In this document: positions 24,877-36,110 of the stretch, one piece after another
Numbering within the stretch: the stretch's first letter is position 1
Layout of the letters: each line of letters begins with the position of its first letter
Origin: Streptomyces regalis
GTDB lineage: Bacteria; Actinomycetota; Actinomycetes; Streptomycetales; Streptomycetaceae
NCBI RefSeq assembly: GCF_001509475.1
Contig: NZ_LLZG01000383.1
Span: 1 to 46,729, forward strand
Direction: 5' to 3'
DNA length: 46,729 nt
Made by a program: the position numbers and the translations under genes
Notes under the pieces: generated by a model
What the model saw: the letters and a program-made list of their open reading frames with translations, nothing else
Database searches by the model: none
Told to the model about the DNA's origin: nothing

Positions 24877-26406
24877 TCAGATGTCCCGGAAGATCTCGAT
24901 CTGCGCCCCGATGGAGTTCAGCCGCTCGGCGAGGTCCTCGTAACCGCGGTTGATGACATACACGTTCCGCAGTACGGACGTGCCCTCCGCCGCCATCATC
25001 GCCAGCAGGACGACCACGGCGGGCCGCAGGGCGGGCGGGCACATCATCTCGGCGGCGCGCCAGCGGGTCGGGCCCTCGACCAGGACGCGGTGCGGGTCCA
25101 GCAACTGCAGCCTGCCGCCGAGGCGGTTGAGGTCGGTCAGATAGATCGCGCGGTTGTCGTAGACCCAGTCGTGGATCAGCGTCTTGCCCTGCGCGGCGGC
25201 CGCGATGGCGGCGAAGAACGGGACGTTGTCGATGTTCAGACCCGGGAACGGCATCGGGTGGATCTTGTCGATCGGCGCCTCCAGCTTGGAGGGCCGCACG
25301 GTGAGGTCCACCAGCCGGGTACGGCCGTTGTCCGCGAAGTACTCGGGCGTGCGGTCGTGGTCGAGCCCCATCTCCTCCAGGACCGCCAGCTCGATCTCCA
25401 GGAACTCGATCGGCACCCGGCACACCGTCAGCTCCGACTCGGTGACCACGGCGGCGGCCAGCAGGCTCATCGCCTCGACCGGGTCCTCGGACGGCGAGTA
25501 GTCCACGTCCACGTCGATGGCCGGCACGCCGTGCACGGTGAGTGTGGTGGTGCCGATGCCCTCCACCCGGACGCCTAGCGCCTCGAGGAAGAAGCAGAGG
25601 TCCTGGACCATGTAGTTGGAGGACGCGTTGCGGATGACCGTCACGCCGTCGTGCCGCGCGGCGGCCAGCAGCGCGTTCTCGGTCACGGTGTCGCCGCGCT
25701 CGGTCAGCACGATCGGCCGGTCGGGGCGTACGGCACGGTCGACCACGGCGTGGTACTGACCCTCGGTCGCCGCCACGTCCAGGCCGAACCGGCGCAGCGC
25801 GATCATGTGCGGCTCGATGGTCCGCGTGCCGAGGTCGCAGCCGCCGGCGTAGGGCAGCTTGAAGTGGGTCATCCGGTGCAGCAGCGGGCCGAGGAACATG
25901 ATGATGGACCGCGTGCGTACGGCGGCCTCGGCGTCGATCGCCGCCATGTTCAGCTCGGCCGGCGGCACGATCTCCAGATCGATGCCGTCGTTGATCCAAC
26001 GGGTGCGCACACCGATGGAGTTGAGCACCTCGAGAAGGCGGTAGACCTCCTCGATGCGGGCGACGCGGCGCAGCACCGTGCGCCCCTTGTTGAGCAGCGA
26101 GGCGCACAGCAGGGCCACGCATGCGTTCTTGCTGGTCTTGACGTCGATGGAACCGGACAGTCGACGTCCGCCGACGACCCTCAGATGCATCGGCCCGGCG
26201 TATCCCAGGGACACGATCTCGCTGTCCAGGGCTTCACCGATCCGGGCGATCATCTCAAGGCTGATGTTCTGGTTGCCGCGCTCGATGCGATTCACGGCGC
26301 TCTGTGAGGTGCCGAGCGCTTCGGCCAGCTGCGCCTGTGTCCAGCCTCGGTGTTGCCGGGCGTCACGGATGAGCTTGCCGATGCGTACGAGGTAATCGTC
26401 TGCCAT
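24877..26406 (-). CDS. murA: MurA-like UDP-GlcNAc 1-carboxyvinyltransferase with N-terminal HTH domain (509 aa)
   Basis: Residues about 1-68 form an XRE/Cro-type helix-turn-helix (LIRDARQHRGWTQAQLAEALGTSQSAVNRIERG). From about residue 72 follows an EPSP-synthase-fold MurA: the lysine of TSKNACVALL, and GGCDLGTR, which keeps the catalytic Cys position of GGC-x-x-G-x-R although the usual Pro after Arg is Thr. MurA transfers enolpyruvate from PEP to UDP-GlcNAc in peptidoglycan synthesis. Streptomyces also has a housekeeping MurA elsewhere; this fused paralog, from memory next to acnA in S. coelicolor, may be a regulator that senses a MurA ligand. No Shine-Dalgarno precedes the ATG. A TAACCT -10 ends 7 nt before it, so a leaderless mRNA is likely. 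Confidence 0.9.
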   Translation of the reverse strand: MADDYLVRIGKLIRDARQHRGWTQAQLAEALGTSQSAVNRIERGNQNISLEMIARIGEALDSEIVSLGYAGPMHLRVVGGRRLSGSIDVKTSKNACVALLCASLLNKGRTVLRRVARIEEVYRLLEVLNSIGVRTRWINDGIDLEIVPPAELNMAAIDAEAAVRTRSIIMFLGPLLHRMTHFKLPYAGGCDLGTRTIEPHMIALRRFGLDVAATEGQYHAVVDRAVRPDRPIVLTERGDTVTENALLAAARHDGVTVIRNASSNYMVQDLCFFLEALGVRVEGIGTTTLTVHGVPAIDVDVDYSPSEDPVEAMSLLAAAVVTESELTVCRVPIEFLEIELAVLEEMGLDHDRTPEYFADNGRTRLVDLTVRPSKLEAPIDKIHPMPFPGLNIDNVPFFAAIAAAAQGKTLIHDWVYDNRAIYLTDLNRLGGRLQLLDPHRVLVEGPTRWRAAEMMCPPALRPAVVVLLAMMAAEGTSVLRNVYVINRGYEDLAERLNSIGAQIEIFRDI

Positions 26407-26413
26407 GAGGTTG

Positions 26414-26434
26414 AGGTTATCTCAGATATGAGAT
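26414..26434 (-). promoter_or_regulatory. HTH-MurA promoter -10 and palindromic operator
   Basis: On the minus strand TAACCT occupies 26419-26414, 7 nt before the start codon. Directly upstream is the perfect palindrome ATCTCAGATATGAGAT (26419-26434), of form ATCTC-N6-GAGAT. The position, overlapping the promoter spacer, suits a repressor and possibly autoregulation by the gene's own HTH domain. The same form occurs upstream of acnA. Confidence 0.7.
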
Positions 26435-26470
26435 GGCACATCCCAAGGGGGCCATTCGGGTGACGGCCCG

Positions 26471-26668
26471 TCAATGTCGCCTGGCGGCACGGGTGCGACG
26501 CCACCCGAAAGGTCCGGGCAAATCAACCGATGTCGTACGACGTCCGGTTCTGCTGTATGTGCGCCGCGGACCGTGCCCAGCGCCGGTGGTGATGGACCAG
26601 GAGTGCCGGTTGATGTTCAGCCGCACTCCCAGCAGGATCCGGAAGCTCCTGCGGAATGTGAGGGGCAT
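26471..26668 (-). CDS. DUF4236-like small basic protein (65 aa)
   Basis: It starts MPLTFRRSFRILLGVRLNIN and continues with WSITTG and a GRRTTSVDLPGPFGWR tail. The FRRSFRI-GVRLNIN-WSITTG core matches DUF4236, a short basic domain of unknown function. GGAGGGAG lies about 7 nt before the ATG at 26668; the longer frame from 26734 has no such support. It sits upstream of the HTH-MurA gene on the same strand but is separated from it by the operator region. Confidence 0.82.
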   Translation of the reverse strand: MPLTFRRSFRILLGVRLNINRHSWSITTGAGHGPRRTYSRTGRRTTSVDLPGPFGWRRTRAARRH

Positions 26669-26777
26669 GGACGTCTCCCTCCGGGGTCGCCGTACGTGCC
26701 CCTCGGTTACCCCGACTTGGCGAACCGATGGCACCTCGTCAGGCAGAGGCCCCGGAGACGGTGTCCGCGACCGACCT

Positions 26778-26820
26778 GAAAAGACCGGCTCGGCGCACGC
26801 AGCGCCGAGCCGGTCTTTTC
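26778..26820. terminator. bidirectional terminator downstream of argG
   Basis: An 18-bp perfect inverted repeat (26778-26795 and 26803-26820, beginning GAAAAGACCGG) with a 7-nt loop. On the minus strand it ends in TTTT, 24 bp past the argG stop; the A-run on the other side makes it a rho-independent terminator for both strands. Confidence 0.9.
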
Positions 26821-26843
26821 CGTGATCCGTCCCTCGTGGCCGG

Positions 26844-28333
<1,490 letters not shown>

Positions 28334-28420
28334 AGGGTGTGTGGGAGGCCTCACTTCATGGGGGTCTCTAGGTCTCTCTTTGCGGGGTCTTTCGGTGTTG
28401 TCGCTGACATGATCGGCCGC

Positions 28421-29005
28421 ATGAAGGTACTTGTGATCGGGGCGACGGGAACGATCGGCGGCGCTGTGGCCAGTGCGTTGGAGGGGTCTCACGAGGTGGT
28501 CCGAGCCGCGCGCGGCGGGCCGACGAGAGTCGATCTGGAGGATCCGGCCTCGCTGGACGCGCTCTTCGGTGAGGTGTCCGATCTCGATGCGGTGGTGTGC
28601 TGCGCTGCCAGTGGCCCCTTGGTGGATCTGGAAACCGCCTCCGACGACGAGATCGCGGCCGGGGTCAAGGGCAAGCTGTTGGGTCAAGTCGCGCTGGTCC
28701 AGCGGGCTGTGCGTCACCTGCGGGACGGGGGCTCCGTCACGTTGACCGGCGGCACGTTCTCCGCCCCGCTGGCGGGCGGGTCGCTGGGCGCCCTCATCAA
28801 TGCCGGCCTGGAGGGCTTCGTTCGGAATGCGGCCGCCGAGTTGCCGCGAGGGCTGCGCATCAATGTCGTCAGCCCTGGCTGGGTCAAGGAGACCCTGGAG
28901 GGCATGGGGGCGGACGGGGTGGACGGCACGCCCGTCGCCGAGGTCGCCGAAGCCTATGTGGCAGCCGTGGAAGGCGCTGCACAGGGCCGGACGATGCGCC
29001 CGTGA
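28421..29005 (+). CDS. short-chain dehydrogenase/reductase family protein (194 aa)
   Basis: Rossmann-fold SDR: MKVLVIGATGTIGGAVASAL at the N-terminus, DAVVCCAASGPL and INVVSPGWVKETLE. It is shorter than classical SDRs. The usual Tyr-x3-Lys catalytic pair is replaced by GGSLGALINAGLEGFVR, so it belongs to the atypical short group and its activity is uncertain. The ATG at 28421 gives the family N-terminus; an in-frame ATG at 28409 is possible. Neither has a clear ribosome binding site. It is divergent from argG and ends 213 bp before acnA. Confidence 0.8.
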   Translation: MKVLVIGATGTIGGAVASALEGSHEVVRAARGGPTRVDLEDPASLDALFGEVSDLDAVVCCAASGPLVDLETASDDEIAAGVKGKLLGQVALVQRAVRHLRDGGSVTLTGGTFSAPLAGGSLGALINAGLEGFVRNAAAELPRGLRINVVSPGWVKETLEGMGADGVDGTPVAEVAEAYVAAVEGAAQGRTMRP

Positions 29006-29058
29006 CGCGCGCGGGAGGGAGGCCGGGCATGACCATCCCGGCCCCATGTACTAGAGTT

Positions 29059-29074
29059 ATCTCGACATCGAGAT
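29059..29074. promoter_or_regulatory. palindrome upstream of aconitase, ATCTC-N6-GAGAT
   Basis: ATCTCGACATCGAGAT is a perfect 14-of-16 palindrome (arms ATCTCGA/TCGAGAT around CA), 145 bp upstream of the aconitase start and preceded by GTT. The HTH-MurA promoter has the same GTT-ATCTC-N6-GAGAT layout at 26416-26434. Confidence 0.7.
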
Positions 29075-29116
29075 ATCTGCCGAGGTGCACCGCAGCCGCG
29101 CGGCGCCCACCGGTCC

Positions 29117-29150
29117 AGCGGTAAGGCTTACCTAACTTAGCCTGACCTTA
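29117..29150. promoter_or_regulatory. overlapping iron-box-like sites (DmdR/IdeR type) upstream of aconitase
   Basis: Two 19-bp segments resemble the DtxR-family iron box TTAGGTTAGGCTAACCTAA. The first is 29117-29135, which contains the perfect dyad GGTAAGGCTTACC (13 of 19 matches). The second is 29132-29150 read on the minus strand (14 of 19). Overlapping paired sites are usual for this family. Iron control of an iron-sulfur enzyme is sensible. Confidence 0.65.
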
Positions 29151-29167
29151 GCGGATCGGCCAAGTAG

Positions 29168-31936
<2,769 letters not shown>

Positions 31937-31956
31937 GCCTTCCAGTACGCCGCTTG

Positions 31957-31990
31957 AGGGCCGCATCCCCGGTGACGGGGGTGCGGCCCT
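31957..31990 (+). terminator. aconitase terminator
   Basis: A 14-bp stem with one wobble (AGGGCCGCATCCCC at 31957-31970 with 31977-31990) and a 6-nt loop GGTGAC, 20 bp after the acnA stop, followed by TTCG. Confidence 0.85.
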
Positions 31991-32019
31991 TCGCCGTTCC
32001 CGCGCGGAGAAACGGCCGC

Positions 32020-32320
32020 GTCCGTGTGCTCATCGTCGACGACGAGCCCGTGCTTACCGACGTGCTCTCCGTGGCCGTAGAGGAGGCGGGCCGGCGCGCC
32101 TGTCCGGCGCTGGACGGGCAGAGCGCGCTGAAGATCGCGCGAGGCTGCCCGCCGCACGCCGTCGTGCTGGACTGGATGCTGCCCGACCTGAACGGCCTCC
32201 AGGTGCTGCGCCGCCTTGAGGTACGAGCACCCGGAGCTGCCGGTGCTGACGCTCGCCGCCCGTGACGCCCTGGAGCACCGCCTCGACGGGCTCGGAGCCG
32301 GTGGCGTCCGCCGGACACTC
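32020..32320 (+). pseudogene. response regulator receiver-domain relic, frameshifted and truncated
   Basis: Frame 1 reads VRVLIVDDEPVLTDVL, then VVLDWMLPDLNGLQVLRRL, the acidic pair and phospho-acceptor Asp of a receiver domain. Just after LRRL the homology jumps frame: from about 32216 another frame reads LRYEHPELPVLTLAARDALEHR and LDGLGAGG, the rest of the receiver. Dropping a single C near 32213-32216 would join them. Homology ends before the KPF region, and no DNA-binding domain follows; a 13-bp tandem repeat marks the break. No kinase gene is near. This is a decayed OmpR-type regulator fragment. Confidence 0.75.
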
Positions 32321-32356
32321 GCCCGCAACCCTCGCCCGCAACCCTCGCCCGCAACC
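32318..32356 (+). repeat. three perfect tandem copies of a 13-mer
   Basis: CTCGCCCGCAACC repeats at 32318-32330, 32331-32343 and 32344-32356. The unit is not a multiple of three and sits at the decayed end of the response regulator relic. Confidence 0.9.
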
Positions 32357-32372
32357 CCTGAGGGGTCCCGCA

Positions 32373-32397
32373 GGGCCGCACCGACCCGGTGCGGTCC
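32373..32397. terminator. 10-bp hairpin upstream of the LPMO promoter
   Basis: GGGCCGCACC (32373-32382) pairs with GGTGCGGTCC (32388-32397), with one wobble and a 5-nt loop. It may be the original terminator of the decayed regulator gene and insulates the LPMO promoter. Confidence 0.5.
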
Positions 32398-32411
32398 TTG
32401 TGCGCCAGGCG

Positions 32412-32440
32412 TTTACATCCGCGCCACACGGCGCTACCTT
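32412..32440 (+). promoter_or_regulatory. predicted vegetative promoter of the LPMO gene
   Basis: TTTACA (32412-32417) and TACCTT (32435-32440) are separated by exactly 17 bp and fit the Streptomyces HrdB-type pattern. The start of transcription would fall near 32447, just before the CebR-type box. Confidence 0.6.
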
Positions 32441-32455
32441 CCGCAGCAGACGGGG

Positions 32456-32469
32456 TGGGAGCGCTCCCA
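32456..32469. promoter_or_regulatory. CebR-type operator TGGGAGCGCTCCCA
   Basis: A perfect 14-bp palindrome identical to the CebR box known from Streptomyces cellulolytic genes. It lies at about +9 to +22 relative to the predicted start of transcription and 111 bp upstream of the LPMO start codon. Cello-oligosaccharide induction is therefore expected. Confidence 0.9.
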
Positions 32470-32579
32470 TGGCGGTGGACCGGAACCCGCCGCCCGGACC
32501 CGCTCCCGCCCCGCGTTCCGCACGCACCTCCACACACGCATCCGCACGGACTGTGCCTGAAGGAACGGACCTGAGTGTC

Positions 32580-33674
32580 ATGATCCTGACAAACTCGGGG
32601 GCGACCGCGCCGCCGCCCCGCCGATTAACTCTCCCCACCCGCGCCAGAGCCCTCTTCCTCGTCCTGGTCTCCCTGCTCGCGACCATCCCGGCCGTGGCCC
32701 TCGTCATGAGCACCGGCGGTGCGGCGGAGGCCCACGGCACCCCCATGAAACCGGGCAGCCGCACCTTCCTGTGCTGGCAGGACGGCCTCACCGACACCGG
32801 TGAGATCAAGCCGGTCAACCCGGCCTGCAGGGCGGCCCAACAGATCAGTGGCACAACGCCGTTCTACAACTGGTTCTCGGTGCTCCGCTCCGATGGCGCC
32901 GGCCGCACCCGTGGCTTCGTGCCCGACGGCGAGCTGTGCAGCGGCGGCAACACCAACTTCACCGGCTTCAACGTGCCGCGCGACGACTGGCCGCTCACCC
33001 ACCTCACCTCGGGCGCGACGGTCGACTTCTCCTACAACGCCTGGGCCGCGCACCCCGGTTGGTTCTACGTCTACATCACCAAGGACGGCTTCGACCCGAA
33101 GCAGACCCTCACCTGGGACGACATGGAGGAGCAACCCTTCCTGTCGGTCGACCACCCGCCGCTCAACGGCTCCCCGGGCACGGTCGAGGCCAACTACTCC
33201 TGGACAGGAAAGCTTCCTGACAACAAGTCAGGCCGCCACATCATCTACATGGTCTGGCAGCGCTCCGACAGTCAGGAAACCTTCTACTCCTGCTCCGACA
33301 TCGTCTTCGACGGCGGCAACGGCGAAGTGACCGGCATCAAGGAGCCCGGCAACCCGACCGACCCGGTGCCCGGCGAGTGCTCCGCCACCCGTCGTACGAC
33401 GGGCAGTTGGTCCGGCGGCTACCAGTCCGAGGTGACCGTCACCAACTCCGGCGACGTCCCGATGCTCGGCTGGATGGTGGACTGGACGCTCCCCGGCGGC
33501 CAGAAGGTCGAAAGCCTCTGGAGCGGCAACGCGACCTACAGCGGCCAGAACGTGATGGTCCACAACGCCGACTGGAACGGCTCCCTGAGTCCCGGTCAGA
33601 GCGCGACATTCGGCTACGTCGTCTCCGGCTCCGGCGGCGACAGTACGACGACCCTGCCCTGCAGGGTGGGCTGA
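32580..33674 (+). CDS. AA10 lytic polysaccharide monooxygenase with C-terminal CBM2 (364 aa)
   Basis: A secreted copper enzyme that oxidatively cleaves crystalline cellulose or chitin. A long signal peptide (hydrophobic core ALFLVLVSLLATIPAVALVM) ends in AEA, and the mature protein begins at H52 (HGTPMKPGS), the first His of the copper brace; the second is H158 (WAAHPGW). After a Pro-rich linker near residue 262, a CBM2 follows between two cysteines (ECSATRRTTGSWSGGYQ to LPCRVG) with its surface Trp residues. ATG 32580 is used because the CebR box rules out the upstream ATG at 32470; the AAGGAA ribosome binding site is distant. Leu16 is a TTA codon (32625-32627), so bldA control is expected. 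CebR control and CBM2 point to cellulose. Confidence 0.93.
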   Translation: MILTNSGATAPPPRRLTLPTRARALFLVLVSLLATIPAVALVMSTGGAAEAHGTPMKPGSRTFLCWQDGLTDTGEIKPVNPACRAAQQISGTTPFYNWFSVLRSDGAGRTRGFVPDGELCSGGNTNFTGFNVPRDDWPLTHLTSGATVDFSYNAWAAHPGWFYVYITKDGFDPKQTLTWDDMEEQPFLSVDHPPLNGSPGTVEANYSWTGKLPDNKSGRHIIYMVWQRSDSQETFYSCSDIVFDGGNGEVTGIKEPGNPTDPVPGECSATRRTTGSWSGGYQSEVTVTNSGDVPMLGWMVDWTLPGGQKVESLWSGNATYSGQNVMVHNADWNGSLSPGQSATFGYVVSGSGGDSTTTLPCRVG

Positions 33675-33679
33675 ACCGC

Positions 33680-33718
33680 CGTTCAGTGCGGACCCGGTGG
33701 GCGTGGAGCCGTCGCCCG
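33680..33718 (+). repeat. direct repeat flanking the GT4/unknown pair, left copy
   Basis: About 39 bp starting CCGTTC and containing GCGGACCCGGTGGGCGT recur at 36019-36058 with a few mismatches and one gap. Both copies begin 5-6 nt after a stop codon. This copy is also the left arm of the LPMO terminator hairpin. Confidence 0.6.
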
Positions 33719-33727
33719 CCGGGTCCG
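33689..33727 (+). terminator. LPMO terminator
   Basis: A 15-bp stem with one wobble (CGGACCCGGTGGGCG at 33689-33703 with CGCCCGCCGGGTCCG at 33713-33727) and a 9-nt loop, 15 bp after the LPMO stop. Confidence 0.8.
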
Positions 33728-33852
33728 TCGGCGATCCGCGCGCGGCGGTGACGGCGCGATGGCGGCTCGGCGGCCCGGCAGTCCGAGGCGTGGCGGCGAA
33801 GTGTTTGACGGGAGAACGAACTGGTAACAGCAGGCAACCGAAAGAGGGTTGG

Positions 33853-33868
33853 CTTGGTCTAGTCCGCC
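33853..33868 (+). promoter_or_regulatory. weak DasR-like site before the glycosyltransferase
   Basis: CTTGGTCTAGTCCGCC directly abuts the ATG and matches 11 of 16 positions of the DasR site ACTGGTCTAGACCACT, with 10 of 11 in the core. It occupies the place of the ribosome binding site. Speculative. Confidence 0.3.
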
Positions 33869-35134
33869 ATGAAGATCTCTTTCCTGCTGCACAACGCCTA
33901 CGGGATCGGAGGCACGATCACCACCACGTTCAATCTGGCCCAGGCGCTGGCCGAGCGGCACGAGGTGGAGATCGTCTCCGTGCTGCGACACCGGGAACGC
34001 CCGAACTTCACCCTGGACCCGAGGGTGGCCTTGAGGCCCCTGGTGGATCTGCGGCACGAGAAGGAACATCCCCTGCATCTGAGACCGGCAAGAGTCTTTC
34101 CTGTCGCCGAGTACCGCTACCAGCAGTACAGCGAGCTGACCGACCAGCGGATCGGGGAGTGCCTGGCGGCGATCGACGCCGACGTCGTCATCGGCACCCG
34201 GCCGGGCCTCAACGTGCACCTCGCGCTCCAGGCGCCAGAGCACGTCGTCCGCATCGGGCAGGAGCACCTCACCCTCGACAACCATCCGCCCCGGCTGCGC
34301 ACCGCACTGCGCAAGGCCTACCGGCGGCTCGACGTGCTCACCACGGTCACCGAGGCGGACGCCGCCGCCTACCGGCGCAAGATGCGGCTGCCCGGGGTCC
34401 GGGTGGCGGCTCTCCCGAACAGCGTCCCCGATCCGGTGCTGCCCGCGGCGGACGGCACCGCGAAGGTGGTGGTCGCGGCCGGCCGACTGGTCCCGGTGAA
34501 GCGCTACGACCTGCTCGTCGAGGCCTTCGCCCTGGTCGCCGCCGAGCACCCGGACTGGCAACTGCGCATCTACGGCAAGGGGGAGGAACACGCCCGGCTG
34601 CGCCGGCTCGTCCACAGCCTCGGCCTGAGCGAGAACGTCTTCCTGATGGGCGCGGCGGCCCCCATGGAGGCCGAGTGGGTCAAGGGCTCGATCGGCGCGG
34701 CGGCGTCCAACTTCGAGCCGTTCGGCATGACCATCGTCGAGGCGATGCGCTGCGGACTGCCGGTGGTGAGCACCGACTGCCCGTACGGACCCGGCGAGAT
34801 CATCGAAGACGGCGTCGACGGCCGTCTGGTCCCGGTCGGGAACCGGGATGCGTTGGGCGCCGCGCTGCTGGACCTCGTCCGTGACGACGAGCGACGCCGG
34901 CGGATGGGCCGTACGGCGATGGAGAACGCCCGACGCTTCGCCCCGGCCCCGGTCGTGGAACAGGCAGAGCGCCTGATCGACGAGGCCATCTCGGCCCGCC
35001 GGGCCGGCCAACCGGTCGCACCGGAAAGCGGCCGAATACACCGAGCCCTGGTCAGCCAGGGCTTCGCCGCGCGCGACGCCGCATACGCGGCGGCCTCCGG
35101 CGCTCTGCGCACGGTACGGAGGGGACGTCGATGA
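33869..35134 (+). CDS. glycosyltransferase family 4 protein (421 aa)
   Basis: Retaining GT-B glycosyltransferase. It has an N-terminal Rossmann domain starting MKISFLLHNAYGIGGTITTTFNLAQ, then PNSVPDPVL, VAAGRLVPVKRYDLLVEAF, and the nucleotide-sugar E-x7-E motif in NFEPFGMTIVEAMRCGLPVVS. There is no signal peptide, so it acts at the inner face of the membrane, probably on a cell-wall or surface glycan. The C-terminal 40 residues are basic. No good Shine-Dalgarno precedes the ATG. Its stop overlaps the next gene by 4 bp. The pair is bracketed by a direct repeat and is functionally unlike the polysaccharide-degradation genes on either side. Confidence 0.9.
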   Translation: MKISFLLHNAYGIGGTITTTFNLAQALAERHEVEIVSVLRHRERPNFTLDPRVALRPLVDLRHEKEHPLHLRPARVFPVAEYRYQQYSELTDQRIGECLAAIDADVVIGTRPGLNVHLALQAPEHVVRIGQEHLTLDNHPPRLRTALRKAYRRLDVLTTVTEADAAAYRRKMRLPGVRVAALPNSVPDPVLPAADGTAKVVVAAGRLVPVKRYDLLVEAFALVAAEHPDWQLRIYGKGEEHARLRRLVHSLGLSENVFLMGAAAPMEAEWVKGSIGAAASNFEPFGMTIVEAMRCGLPVVSTDCPYGPGEIIEDGVDGRLVPVGNRDALGAALLDLVRDDERRRRMGRTAMENARRFAPAPVVEQAERLIDEAISARRAGQPVAPESGRIHRALVSQGFAARDAAYAAASGALRTVRRGRR

Positions 35135-36015
35135 ACACCGAACCCGAAACGACACGTGACGAGACACGCGACATGACCGGTGACCCGCACCTTCGGGTCC
35201 ACTGCACGACCGACGCGGACGGCCGGATCACCTTCATCGTCCAGCGATCGGAGCCCGCCACCCTCCAGTCGCCCCAGTTGCTGCTGCGGCTGCGCCCCAA
35301 GAAGGGCCAACCCGAGAAGCTCCTGCACGCGCTCGATCTGGAGCCCGTGGACGACAGCCGCCTGCGCGCCGTCCTGGAGACGCAGCCCGCTCTCGCCGAC
35401 GGCCGGTGGGACGTGTACCTGCTCGCCGAACCCGGAGCGCAACGGCAGCGCATGCGCCCCGGGCTGCGTGACCTGCGCGCCCTCGTCGACGGACACACCC
35501 GGGACCGGCCGTCACCGGTGGCCGTGCGCGTCCCGTACGCCACCAAGGACGGCTATCTCGCGGTGCGGGCCTGGCTGCGTACCGCCCACGCGGAGGTCGA
35601 GCGCGTCGACGTCAGGGACCGGTCGATGACGGTCAGGGCACGGCTGCACGGCGCCACGCTCGCCGAGGGAGCCGTCGTACGGCTGCGTCTGCGGGGCGGT
35701 GACGGCGTCGTACGGACGCTGGGGCCGCAGGTCGAGGGCGACGGCCCGGCGTTCTCCTTCACCGTGGACTACGAGGAGTTGGCCGCCGACCAGGGCGCAC
35801 GTCCCGGTACCGGAACCCGCGTCTGGGACATCTCCGTCCAGTCCGGACCCGCTGCGGGGGCCCCTGTGATCCGGATCGGCCGTCTGCTGGACGACGTGGC
35901 GGACCGCAAGGAGATCTTCGTCTACCCGACCGCCGAGGTCGGCGATGCCACCGTGCGTCCCTACTACACGGTCGACAACGACCTCTCCGTGGAGGTGACG
36001 GCCGCGACGGAGTGA
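35131..36015 (+). CDS. unknown protein coupled to GT4 (294 aa)
   Basis: I do not recognise the family. The protein is soluble, charged and beta-rich, with two similar stretches that could be Ig-like sandwiches: residues about 20-110 (HLRVHCTTDADGRITFIVQ to DVYLLAEPGAQ) and about 150-230. A DGYLAVRAWLR / DGRWDVYLLAE alternation and a C-terminal PYYTVDNDLSVEV strand are the main landmarks. There is no signal peptide or membrane helix. The 4-bp overlap with the glycosyltransferase implies a shared job, perhaps polymer modification; similar modules occur in teichoic-acid-type transferases, but that is only a resemblance. Confidence 0.75.
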   Translation: MNTEPETTRDETRDMTGDPHLRVHCTTDADGRITFIVQRSEPATLQSPQLLLRLRPKKGQPEKLLHALDLEPVDDSRLRAVLETQPALADGRWDVYLLAEPGAQRQRMRPGLRDLRALVDGHTRDRPSPVAVRVPYATKDGYLAVRAWLRTAHAEVERVDVRDRSMTVRARLHGATLAEGAVVRLRLRGGDGVVRTLGPQVEGDGPAFSFTVDYEELAADQGARPGTGTRVWDISVQSGPAAGAPVIRIGRLLDDVADRKEIFVYPTAEVGDATVRPYYTVDNDLSVEVTAATE

Positions 36016-36018
36016 TGT

Positions 36019-36058
36019 CCGTTCTCGGGCGGACCCGGTGGGCGTTGAGCCGTCGTCC
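36019..36058 (+). repeat. direct repeat flanking the GT4/unknown pair, right copy
   Basis: About 40 bp matching 33680-33718, again starting CCGTTC just after a stop codon. Here the right arm of the terminator hairpin is missing; instead the minus strand reads GGDNWLDFVVR and stop (about 36061-36096), which looks like the last residues of another gene. Confidence 0.6.
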
Positions 36059-36110
36059 ATCAACGGACGACGAAGTCGAGCCAGTTGTCGCCGCCACCCC
36101 GAACGGCCGG

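Noticed and set aside
29041..29150. Aconitase promoter palindrome as a CRISPR-like or IS end repeat
   Set aside because: Single copy, operator-sized and at promoter distance; no array or transposase.
32470..32579. Upstream ATG (MAVDRNPPPG) as the LPMO start
   Set aside because: It directly abuts the CebR operator and would put an uncleaved Pro-rich extension before the signal peptide.
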